NCBI GenBank assembly: GCA_900547345.1
Contig: URGG01000046.1
Span: 1 to 15,505 of the forward strand
DNA from: an uncultured Collinsella sp.
Lineage (GTDB): Bacteria; Actinomycetota; Coriobacteriia; Coriobacteriales; Coriobacteriaceae
Direction: 5' to 3'
DNA length: 15,505 bases
Part shown: piece after piece, positions 7,474-13,898 of the stretch
Layout: every line of letters begins with the position of its first letter
How positions within the stretch are numbered: the first letter of the stretch is position 1
Made by a program: the position numbers and the translations under genes
The notes under the pieces: model-generated
What the model was told of the DNA's origin: nothing
Database searches by the model: none
The model's input: the letters and a program-made list of their open reading frames with translations, nothing else

Positions 7474-7543
7474 GTGCAGACTTTTGCATATCAGTATGAC
7501 ATGCAAAAGTCTGCACGAATAGGCATTATGCAAAACTCTGCAT
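7474..7543 (-). promoter_or_regulatory. hipBA operator array: three TGCA-N6-TGCA palindromes at 27-bp spacing
   Basis: Box 1 GTGCAGACTTTTGCAT (7474-7489), box 2 ATGCAAAAGTCTGCAC (7501-7516) and box 3 ATGCAAAACTCTGCAT (7528-7543) begin exactly 27 bases apart. Boxes 1 and 2 are perfect 16-bp inverted copies; box 3 matches box 2 at 14 of 16 positions. Each box has TGCA-N6-TGCA outer symmetry, the expected form of an HTH-dimer site. A possible -10 element, CATAAT read on the minus strand, lies at 7525-7530, overlapping the edge of box 3 and placing the start of transcription near box 2. Autorepression by HipB, enhanced by HipA, is the known arrangement in E. coli; here it is inferred. Confidence 0.75.
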
Positions 7544-7582
7544 GAGACCCCTACATTGACGTTGGCTTATGAGAGACGTTTT

Positions 7583-8167
7583 TTATATCGCGAGGATCCC
7601 CAGATGCTCAAGTAAGATCTTAAGCCCGATGAGGATGAGCACGACGCCACCCACGATGGTGGCGGGTTTTTCGTAGCGCGCGCCAAAGGTGTGGCCGATC
7701 GCTACGCCGGCGACGGAGAAGATAAACGTTGTGACGCCGATGAGCGACACGGCGGGGACGATGTCGACCGAAAGCGCGGCGAACGAGATGCCCACGGCCA
7801 GGGCGTCGATTGAGGTGGCGATGGCGAGGATCAGGTACTCGCCCAGGTTGATCTTTTCGGCATCCTTGCCGTCGCCCTCGTCCTCATCCTCGTCCTCGGT
7901 AAAGGCCTCCCACAGCATTTTGCCGCCGATGAAGGCCAAAAGGATAAAGGCGATCCAATGGTCGATGGGTCCGATGATGCCCATGAATTGACTGCCGAGC
8001 GCCCATCCGATTACGGGCATGCCGGCCTGAAAGCCGCCAAAGAACAGGCCGAGCACCATGGCGACTTTAAAGTTGATCTTCTTCATGCCAAGGCCCTTGC
8101 AGATGGAAACGGCAAAGGCGTCCATCGAAAGGCCAACGGCGAGCAACGCGAGCTCTGCGAGTCCCAT
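7583..8167 (-). CDS. mntP: MntP manganese efflux pump
   Basis: A 194-residue membrane protein with about six hydrophobic segments, the usual MntP size. It exports Mn2+ across the cytoplasmic membrane. Two related halves are visible, each with the conserved acidic transmembrane motif: SMDAFAVSI (D16) and TSIDALAVGI (D121). Between them is a very acidic cytoplasmic loop, EDEDEDEGDG at 91-100. ATG at plus 8165-8167 is chosen: AGGGAG lies 7 bases upstream and the protein then begins MGLAELALLAVGLSMDA as in the family. A much longer open frame upstream only reads through the riboswitch leader. No clear terminator separates it from hipB downstream, so some read-through into hipBA is possible. The Mn-responsive leader supports the assignment strongly. 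Confidence 0.95.
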   Translation of the reverse strand: MGLAELALLAVGLSMDAFAVSICKGLGMKKINFKVAMVLGLFFGGFQAGMPVIGWALGSQFMGIIGPIDHWIAFILLAFIGGKMLWEAFTEDEDEDEGDGKDAEKINLGEYLILAIATSIDALAVGISFAALSVDIVPAVSLIGVTTFIFSVAGVAIGHTFGARYEKPATIVGGVVLILIGLKILLEHLGILAI

Positions 8168-8220
8168 AGTCTGGCTCCCTCTCTGCGGGCGAACCCGCGT
8201 GTACCTCTTGGGGGAGTAAC

Positions 8221-8265
8221 AAAAAAGACCCGTGGCGTACGCGTTGCGCGCACAGCCACGAGTCT
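8221..8265 (-). terminator. intrinsic terminator in the mntP leader (riboswitch expression platform)
   Basis: On the minus strand the arms at plus 8255-8265 and 8226-8236 form an 11-bp stem with one G-U pair, capped by a further GC-rich inner stem and followed by six U (plus 8221-8226). The 5' arm begins inside the conserved AACGAGAC segment of the aptamer (plus 8262-8269). Aptamer folding with Mn2+ and terminator formation should therefore compete. It ends about 55 bases before the mntP start codon. Confidence 0.85.
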
Positions 8266-8362
8266 CGTTCATTAAGGCAAGCCAGGCCGCATCGGCCAGT
8301 ATGTTGACTTGCCGCGCCACCGGAGGCGAACCCGGCCACGCGACTACTCCCCCATTTATGCG
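8253..8362 (-). promoter_or_regulatory. yybP-ykoY manganese riboswitch aptamer
   Basis: Read on the minus strand, the leader has the conserved features of this class in order. GGGGGAGTAGTC (plus 8342-8353) matches the 5' loop consensus. A hairpin around GGCCGGG follows. Then GTCAACATACT (plus 8298-8308) sits in a helix closed by GGCAAG/CTTGCC (8308-8313 with 8276-8281). Last is AACGAGAC (plus 8262-8269), the second conserved Mn-site strand. The class binds Mn2+ and commonly turns on MntP/YebN exporters, which is exactly the gene downstream. Boundaries are approximate. Confidence 0.88.
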
Positions 8363-8514
8363 AATCCCGATGCTACCACATAAGCAGCTCATTTGGATTG
8401 GGGCTCTCAGCTGTGTTCGCTCATTCTGTAAGCATCGGATTTTGCGGGCGTCACAGGGGCAAACCGTGAGAAACTTATTGACGTTTATGGAGCGTATACG
8501 ATGGGAGCGATGCC

Positions 8515-9582
8515 TTGGATAAGAACGAGCTGCAAAAGCGTATGGAACAGGCCATTCGCCTGACGGCACCTGGCCAGCCGATCCGCACCGCCCTCGACAT
8601 GATCATTGCCGGTCACCTGGGTGCCCTTATCTGCGTCGGCGACACCGAAAACGTGCTCGCTGCCGGTAACGACGGCTTCCCGCTCAACATTTCGTTTACC
8701 TCGAACCGCCTGTTCGAGCTTTCCAAGATGGACGGCGCCATCGTTATCGATGGCGACCTCACCCAGATCCTGCGCGCCAACTTCCACCTCAATCCCGATC
8801 CCTCGCTTGCCACGAGTGAGACGGGCATGCGTCACCGTACTGCCGCTCGCATGTCGGTGCTCACCGATGCCATCGTGATCTCGGTTTCGGCTCGTCGCGC
8901 CGTTGTCAACGTGTACGTCCACGGCAAGAGCTACGAGATCCAGCCCGTCACCACCATCATGAGCTCGGTCAACCAGCTCGTCGCCACGCTCCAGACCACC
9001 CGTCAGTCGCTCGATCGCTCCTTGCTGCGCCTGACGGCCCTTGAGCTCGACGACTACGTCACGCTCGCCGACATCACTGGCATCTTCTCGAGTTTCGAGA
9101 TCATGCAACAGGCAAAGACCGAGCTTAAGGATTGCATCGTCAAGCTGGGTAACCAGGGCAAGCTCGTGCAGATGCAGCTCGAGCAGCTCGCGGGCTCCAG
9201 CATGGATACCGAATACGACTTGATGATCCGCGACTACGCAAGCGATTCCTCTGAGGCCAACGCCGAGAAGATCCGCGCCGAGCTTGCCCGTATGACGCCT
9301 AAGGACCTATCCGACCCGCAGCACGTGGCGGCAGTTCTGGGCTATGACGACCTGGACGAGGACTCCGTCATGACGCCGCTGGGCCTGCGCACGCTTTCGC
9401 GCGTGTCCGTCGTGCGCGACGGCGTGGCCGAGAAGATCGTCGACGAGTATGGCTCGCTGCAGGAGCTCATGGACGACATCAGCGAGGATCCGGAGCGCCT
9501 GGGCGACTTTGGCGTCAACAACCCTGCCATTCTTGCGGACTCGCTGTACCGCATGAAGGGCACCAAACAGGGGAACGCATAA
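8515..9582 (+). CDS. disA: DisA, diadenylate cyclase with DNA-binding domain
   Basis: A 355-residue protein. DisA condenses two ATP into c-di-AMP in the cytoplasm and, in B. subtilis, scans DNA and stops synthesis at branched structures. The N-terminal DAC domain has the catalytic DGA at D73-A75 (KMDGAIVIDGD) and RHRT at 106-109 (GMRHRTAARM). A helical spine (about 150-290) and a C-terminal HhH region (about 295-350, TPLGLRTLSRV) follow, so the octamer-type architecture is complete. The start is TTG at 8515: GGGAG (8503-8507) lies 7 bases upstream, and no ATG or GTG occurs in frame before the stop at 8479. Its stop TAA shares a base with the ispD ATG (TAATG), so the two are translationally coupled. 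In Bacillus, disA also precedes ispD-ispF and a cysS cluster. I see no confident promoter. Confidence 0.96.
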   Translation: MDKNELQKRMEQAIRLTAPGQPIRTALDMIIAGHLGALICVGDTENVLAAGNDGFPLNISFTSNRLFELSKMDGAIVIDGDLTQILRANFHLNPDPSLATSETGMRHRTAARMSVLTDAIVISVSARRAVVNVYVHGKSYEIQPVTTIMSSVNQLVATLQTTRQSLDRSLLRLTALELDDYVTLADITGIFSSFEIMQQAKTELKDCIVKLGNQGKLVQMQLEQLAGSSMDTEYDLMIRDYASDSSEANAEKIRAELARMTPKDLSDPQHVAAVLGYDDLDEDSVMTPLGLRTLSRVSVVRDGVAEKIVDEYGSLQELMDDISEDPERLGDFGVNNPAILADSLYRMKGTKQGNA

Positions 9583-10310
9583 TGGCGCCCGTATGCGCCG
9601 TGGTCGTTGCTGGCGGCAGCGGCCAGCGTTTTGGAAATCCCGGCGGCAAGCAGCTCGTTAACGTGGCGGGCCGTCCGCTCATGAGCTGGTCCATCCGTGC
9701 GTTCGATCGTAGCGACAAGGTCGGCCACATTGTAGTGGTGTGTCCTGCCGAGCGCCGTGCCGAGATGCGCCGCCTGGCCATCGACCCGTTTGACTATGAC
9801 ACGCCCATCAGCTTTGCCGATGCCGGCGATACCCGTCAGGATTCCACCCGTGCCGGCGTGCATGCGGTTCCGGCGGGCTTTGAATACGTCGCCATTCACG
9901 ATGGCGCTCGTCCGCTCATTACGACCGAGGCCATCGACCACGCTATCGACGTGCTCGTGAGCGACCGCTCGCTCGACGGTGTCGTGTGCGGCCAGCCCGC
10001 GATCGACACGCTCAAGATCGTCGATGGCGACAATATCGTCGAGACGCCGCCGCGTGAGCTTTATTGGGCTGCACAGACGCCCCAGATCTTTAGTGTCGAC
10101 GCCATGAAGCGCGCCCATGCCGCGGCGATTGCCGAGGGCTTTATCGGTACCGACGATTCATCGCTGGTCGAGCGCATGGGTGGGCGCGTCCGCTGCGTCC
10201 AGAGCCCGCGCGATAACCTTAAGGTGACGGTGCCCGAGGACCTGCGTCCCGTAACCGCGATTCTGCTTGGCCGCATGGCCGAGGGAGAGGACCTTTCCCA
10301 TGTTCAGTAA
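9582..10310 (+). CDS. ispD: 2-C-methyl-D-erythritol 4-phosphate cytidylyltransferase IspD
   Basis: A 242-residue enzyme of the MEP isoprenoid pathway, transferring CMP from CTP to methylerythritol 4-phosphate. The N-terminal nucleotide loop AGGSGQRFG (10-18), with GGKQ carrying the essential lysine K23, is diagnostic. Also visible are the GDTRQDSTRAG segment, HDGARPL, the ELYWAAQTPQIF motif, GTDDSSLVE with the conserved aspartates, and NLKVTVPEDL near the C-terminus, all in family order. The start ATG overlaps the disA stop by one base and the 3' end overlaps ispF by 11 bases, so disA, ispD and ispF form one operon. The Rossmann-like fold is complete and of normal length. Confidence 0.96.
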   Translation: MAPVCAVVVAGGSGQRFGNPGGKQLVNVAGRPLMSWSIRAFDRSDKVGHIVVVCPAERRAEMRRLAIDPFDYDTPISFADAGDTRQDSTRAGVHAVPAGFEYVAIHDGARPLITTEAIDHAIDVLVSDRSLDGVVCGQPAIDTLKIVDGDNIVETPPRELYWAAQTPQIFSVDAMKRAHAAAIAEGFIGTDDSSLVERMGGRVRCVQSPRDNLKVTVPEDLRPVTAILLGRMAEGEDLSHVQ

Positions 10311-10794
10311 CCTGCGCATTGGCCATGGCTACGACGTCCACCGTCTGGTGGAGGGGCGTCGATGTATCATCGGCGGTGTCGACATTCCCTACGAGCGCGG
10401 CCTGCTGGGCCACTCGGATGCCGATGTGCTCGCGCACGCCTTGGCCGACGCTATTCTGGGCGCCTGCCGCGGGGGAGACATCGGCAAGCTATTCCCCGAT
10501 ACCGACCCCGCCTATGAGGGTGCCGATTCGATGGTGCTGCTTGCCCGCGTAATGGACTATGCGCGTGAGCTGGGCTTTGAGTTTGTCGATGCCGACTGCA
10601 CCATTGCCTGCCAGCAGCCTAAGATCACTCCGCACCGCGATGCCATGCGCGCCAACCTTGCCCATGCCCTGGGCGTTGACGTCGAAAACGTGGGCGTCGC
10701 CGCCACTACGACCGAAAAGCTCGGTTGGGAAGGCCAGGGCGAGGGAATCGGCGCCTGGGCCGTCTGCCTGCTACAGAAAACCGTTAAGGAGTAA
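10300..10794 (+). CDS. ispF: 2-C-methyl-D-erythritol 2,4-cyclodiphosphate synthase IspF
   Basis: A 164-residue trimeric enzyme of the MEP pathway that cyclises CDP-methylerythritol 2-phosphate with loss of CMP. The divalent metal ligands are present: D12 and H14 in GHGYDVHRL, and H46 in GHSDADVLAHALADAILGA. DIGKLFPDTDP, DCTIACQQPKI and TTTEKLGWEGQGEGIGAWAV complete the family pattern. ATG 10300 is chosen: the GAGGGAGAGG ribosome site (10281-10290) lies 9 bases before it and MFSNLRIGHGYDVH is a normal IspF beginning; an upstream TTG at 10267 would add a non-family extension. It begins inside the end of ispD, whose TAA is part of ATGTTCAGTAA, so it is translationally coupled. The next start codon follows 4 bases after its stop. 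Confidence 0.96.
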   Translation: MFSNLRIGHGYDVHRLVEGRRCIIGGVDIPYERGLLGHSDADVLAHALADAILGACRGGDIGKLFPDTDPAYEGADSMVLLARVMDYARELGFEFVDADCTIACQQPKITPHRDAMRANLAHALGVDVENVGVAATTTEKLGWEGQGEGIGAWAVCLLQKTVKE

Positions 10795-10797
10795 CGA

Positions 10798-13752
10798 ATG
10801 CGTATCTACAACAGCGCTACCCATAAAAAGGAAGAGTTCCAGCCCATCGAGTCCGGCAAGGTCCGCATGTACGTGTGCGGCCCCACGGTCTACGACAACA
10901 TCCACATCGGCAATGCCCGCACGTTCATCAGCTTTGACGTGATTCGTCGCTGGCTCATCGCGAGCGGCTACGAGGTCACGTTTGCCCAGAACCTCACCGA
11001 TGTCGATGACAAGATCATCAAGCGCGCCAACGAGCAGGGCCGTACGGCCGCCGAGGTCGCGACGGAGTTCTCCGACAAGTTCATCGGCGTCATGCGCGCC
11101 GCCAACGTGCTCGATCCCGATGTGCGCCCCCGCGCCACCAAGGAGATCGGCCCCATGATCGCCATGATCAAGACGCTCATCGAGCAGGGCCATGCTTACG
11201 CCGCCGATAACGGCGATGTGTACTTTGCCGTGCGCAGCGATCCCAACTATGGCCAGGTCTCGGGCCGCAACATCGACGACCTTATGGTTGGCGCACGCAT
11301 CGAGGAGAACGAGGACAAGAACGACCCGCTCGACTTTGCCCTGTGGAAGGCCGCCAAGCCCGGCGAGCCCAGCTGGCCGAGCCCCTGGGGCGAGGGCCGT
11401 CCCGGTTGGCACACCGAGTGCGCCGCCATGGTGCATCGCTACCTGGGCACTCCGATCGACATCCACGGCGGCGGCTCCGACCTTGCCTTCCCGCATCACG
11501 AGAACGAGTGCGCTCAGGCCACCTGCGCCTGGCACCAGGGCTTCTCCAACACCTGGATGCACACGGGCATGCTGCTGGTAGACGGCGAGAAGATGTCCAA
11601 GTCGCTCGGCAACTTCTTTACGCTGGCCGAGGTCCTCGAGCAGCACTCCGCCGCCGCCCTGCGCCTGCTGATGCTGCAGACGAGCTATCGCTCGCCGCTC
11701 GACTTTTCTTGGGAGCGCCTGGAGGGTGCCGAGAACTCGCTCACGCGTATCGCCGGTACGGTCGAGAACCTGCGCTGGGCCGCGAACCATGCGACGGCCG
11801 ATGCCGATGAGGCAGCATCCGAGGCGTTTGCCGCCAAGGCCGCCGAGACCCGTGCCACCTTTAAGGAGTGCATGGACGACGACTTTAACACCGCCGGTGC
11901 CATGGGTGCTGTCTTTGGCTTTGTGACCGAGTGCAACCAGTACCTGGAGCAGGCGGGCGATGCTGCCGACAAGGCCGCCGTCGATGCCGAGAAGGCGGCG
12001 GGCCGCGCTGCCGCCGACGAGCCGGACGTGCTGGACTGCGGCAAGTATGCCGGCATGACCGCGCTGGAGGCCCGCAAGGCCATTCTGGCCGATTTGGAGG
12101 CCTGCGGTGCGCTGAAGGAGACCGAGCCGCTGACCCACGACGTGGGCACCTGCTACCGCTGCCACTCGGTCATTGAGCCGATGGTCTCCAAGCAGTGGTT
12201 CGTCAAGATGGAGCCGCTGGCCAAGCCCGCCATCGAGAGCGTCGAGAAGGGCGAGATCAAGTTCGTGCCCGAGCGCTTCACCAAGAACTATATCAACTGG
12301 ATGAAGGGCGGCCGTGACTGGTGCATCAGCCGCCAGCTGTGGTGGGGCCACCAGATCCCCGCCTGGTACTGCGACGACTGCGGCGAGACCGTCGTGGCCA
12401 AGGAAGCCCCCTGCACCTGCCCCAAGTGCGGCAGCTCCAACATGACCCAGGACCCCGACACGCTGGACACCTGGTTCAGCTCTGCCCTGTGGCCGTTCTC
12501 CACGCTGGGCTGGCCCAACGAGAACGCCGAGGATTACAACTACTTCTACCCCACGAACACGCTGGTCACCGGCTATGACATCATAGGCTTCTGGGTGTCC
12601 CGCATGATCTTCTCGGGTCTGGCCTACACCGGCAAGGCACCGTTTGACACGGTACTGATCCACGGCATTGTCCGCGACAGCCAGGGCCGCAAAATGTCCA
12701 AATCCCTGGGCAACGGCATTGACCCGCTGGAGGTCATTGAGCAGTACGGCGCGGACGCGCTGCGCATGATGCTGATCATCGGCTCCACTGCAGGCAACGA
12801 TATGCGCTACAGCGATGAAAAGGTCCTTGCCTGCCGCAACTTTGCCAACAAGCTGTGGAACGCCTCCCGCTTTGTGCAGATGAACCTGCCCGAGGACTTT
12901 GAGCCGGGTCTGCCCGAGGAAAGCCTGCTCGACATGAGCGACAAGTGGATTTTGTCCGAGCTTGCCAAGGTCGCCGCCGAGGCTACCGCCAACCTCGACA
13001 AGTACGAGCTGGGTCTGGCCGCCGAGAAGGTCGAGAACTTCATCTGGGAGGTCTACTGCGACTGGTATATCGAGATCTGCAAGACACGCCTGAACGGCGA
13101 GGACGCGGCAGCCGCCGACGCGGCCCGCAAGGTGCTGGTCTACGTGCTGGACAAGGCGCTCAAGCTGCTGCACCCCTTCATGCCGTTCATCACCGAGGAG
13201 ATCTATCAGGCTCTGCCCGGCAGCGCCGAGACCATCATGAACGAGAAGTGGCCCGGCGACGAGAACATGAAGGTCTGGGCCGAGGACTGTGCCGACTTTG
13301 AAAAGCTGATGGACTACATCAAGGCTGTCCGCGCCATGCGTGCCGAGATGAACGTCCACCCCGCCAAAAAGACGAGCATGGTCATTGAGACTGCCTCCCC
13401 CGCCGCGTTTGAGAAGGGCGGCGCGTATCTGGCCCGCTTTGCCTTTGCCACCGACGTGACGGTCACGGCAAAGTACGAGGGCAGCACCGACGGCATGGTC
13501 AACGTGGCGACCCCCGACGCGAAGGGCTTTATCCCGATGATGGAGCTGATTGACCGCGACAAGGAGCTGGCCCGCCTGAACAAGGAGCTGACCAAGGCCG
13601 AGAAGGAGCTGGGCATGTTCACGAACCAGCTGAACAACCCGAAGTTCGTCGAGAAGGCCCCGGCGAAGCTCGTCGAGGAGACCCGCGCCAAGCTGGCTGC
13701 CGCCCAGGACAAGGCCGCCAAGATCAAGGAGAGCATTGCGGCGCTGGGGTAA
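10798..13752 (+). CDS. cysS: Chimeric ORF: CysRS N-terminal part fused in frame to ValRS C-terminal part
   Basis: A 984-residue frame starting at ATG 10798 with AAGGAG overlapping the ispF stop. Residues 1 to about 390-400 are cysteinyl-tRNA synthetase: zinc ligands C27, C208, H233 and E237, HIGN at 36-39 (the HIGH motif) and KMSKS at 265-269. The C-terminal anticodon-recognition end of CysRS is missing. From about residue 410 (GKYAGMTALEARKAI) the protein is valyl-tRNA synthetase: the end of the editing domain, a CxxC zinc-knuckle-like pair, GYDIIGFWVSRMIFSG, a second KMSKS at 632-636, the anticodon-binding domain and the C-terminal coiled-coil arm to IAALG. The ValRS part lacks its own HIGH motif and most of CP1. 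Neither enzyme is complete. Codon use and apparent taxon change at the join, and all later genes follow the second type, so a chimeric assembly is more likely than a working fusion. The domain identities are certain; that this is one natural gene is doubtful. Confidence 0.85.
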   Translation: MRIYNSATHKKEEFQPIESGKVRMYVCGPTVYDNIHIGNARTFISFDVIRRWLIASGYEVTFAQNLTDVDDKIIKRANEQGRTAAEVATEFSDKFIGVMRAANVLDPDVRPRATKEIGPMIAMIKTLIEQGHAYAADNGDVYFAVRSDPNYGQVSGRNIDDLMVGARIEENEDKNDPLDFALWKAAKPGEPSWPSPWGEGRPGWHTECAAMVHRYLGTPIDIHGGGSDLAFPHHENECAQATCAWHQGFSNTWMHTGMLLVDGEKMSKSLGNFFTLAEVLEQHSAAALRLLMLQTSYRSPLDFSWERLEGAENSLTRIAGTVENLRWAANHATADADEAASEAFAAKAAETRATFKECMDDDFNTAGAMGAVFGFVTECNQYLEQAGDAADKAAVDAEKAAGRAAADEPDVLDCGKYAGMTALEARKAILADLEACGALKETEPLTHDVGTCYRCHSVIEPMVSKQWFVKMEPLAKPAIESVEKGEIKFVPERFTKNYINWMKGGRDWCISRQLWWGHQIPAWYCDDCGETVVAKEAPCTCPKCGSSNMTQDPDTLDTWFSSALWPFSTLGWPNENAEDYNYFYPTNTLVTGYDIIGFWVSRMIFSGLAYTGKAPFDTVLIHGIVRDSQGRKMSKSLGNGIDPLEVIEQYGADALRMMLIIGSTAGNDMRYSDEKVLACRNFANKLWNASRFVQMNLPEDFEPGLPEESLLDMSDKWILSELAKVAAEATANLDKYELGLAAEKVENFIWEVYCDWYIEICKTRLNGEDAAAADAARKVLVYVLDKALKLLHPFMPFITEEIYQALPGSAETIMNEKWPGDENMKVWAEDCADFEKLMDYIKAVRAMRAEMNVHPAKKTSMVIETASPAAFEKGGAYLARFAFATDVTVTAKYEGSTDGMVNVATPDAKGFIPMMELIDRDKELARLNKELTKAEKELGMFTNQLNNPKFVEKAPAKLVEETRAKLAAAQDKAAKIKESIAALG
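11960..12040 (+). other. Junction between two genomes (probable assembly join)
   Basis: The switch from CysRS to ValRS falls in an Ala/Glu-rich stretch (residues about 388-415), so the exact base is not readable. In-frame leucines from 12,040 to about 12,930 are CTG with one TTG and no CTC. CTC leucines are frequent just upstream (for example near 11,605, 11,635, 11,698 and 11,738). The GC-rich, low-complexity alanine codons are a plausible place for a false overlap. Confidence 0.7.
12040..13752 (+). other. valS: ValRS-derived moiety (5'-truncated valS)
   Basis: About 570 of the usual 880 or so residues of valyl-tRNA synthetase, which charges tRNA-Val. The part begins near the end of the editing domain and includes the catalytic second half with KMSKS, the anticodon-binding helices (WEVYCDWYIEICK, LHPFMPFITEEIYQ) and the C-terminal tRNA-binding coiled coil (DKELARLNKELTKAEKEL). 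In its home genome it should be a full-length valS; the missing 5' part is replaced here by cysS. Confidence 0.85.
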
Positions 13753-13756
13753 GTCT

Positions 13757-13853
13757 GAAGGCTTCCCCCGTGGGGGAAGCTGTCACCGCAGGTGACTGAT
13801 GAGGGCGCAAACGAGCAGCAGCTTACGGGAAATTGCCCCTCATCCGGCTGCTC
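13757..13853. repeat. structured intergenic repeat with nested hairpins
   Basis: Between the convergent valS end and the tlpA-like gene lie three dyads. GCTTCCCCC/GGGGGAAGC (13761-13780) comes first, then GTCACC/GGTGAC (13782-13796), then GATGAGGG (13798-13805) with CCCTCATC (13837-13844). GAGCAGC (13813-13819) can also pair with GCTGCTC (13847-13853), crossing the third pair. From memory, elements of this look (GTGGGGGAAGCTGTCACCG) recur between genes in Faecalibacterium-type genomes. The first hairpin may help end the convergent transcripts, although no U-run follows. Confidence 0.6.
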
Positions 13854-13898
13854 TGGGACGAACTCTAAAAGTTGATTTCCGTGGCAGGGGAGAATAGC

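Noticed and set aside
7474..7543. CRISPR-like short repeats
   Set aside because: Repeat spacing is regular but units are only 16 bp with 11-bp gaps, alternately oriented, and sit at a promoter; operators fit better.
8168..8569. N-terminal extension of mntP to 328 codons
   Set aside because: The extension reads through the Mn riboswitch and terminator; family length and ribosome site place the start at 8167.
9342..10118. 258-codon minus-strand frame across disA/ispD
   Set aside because: Overlaps two certain genes in antisense and has no recognisable motif.
10771..13359. 862-codon minus-strand frame opposite the synthetase chimera
   Set aside because: Same antisense shadow effect; no motif, no ribosome site, and the plus strand carries unmistakable synthetase motifs.
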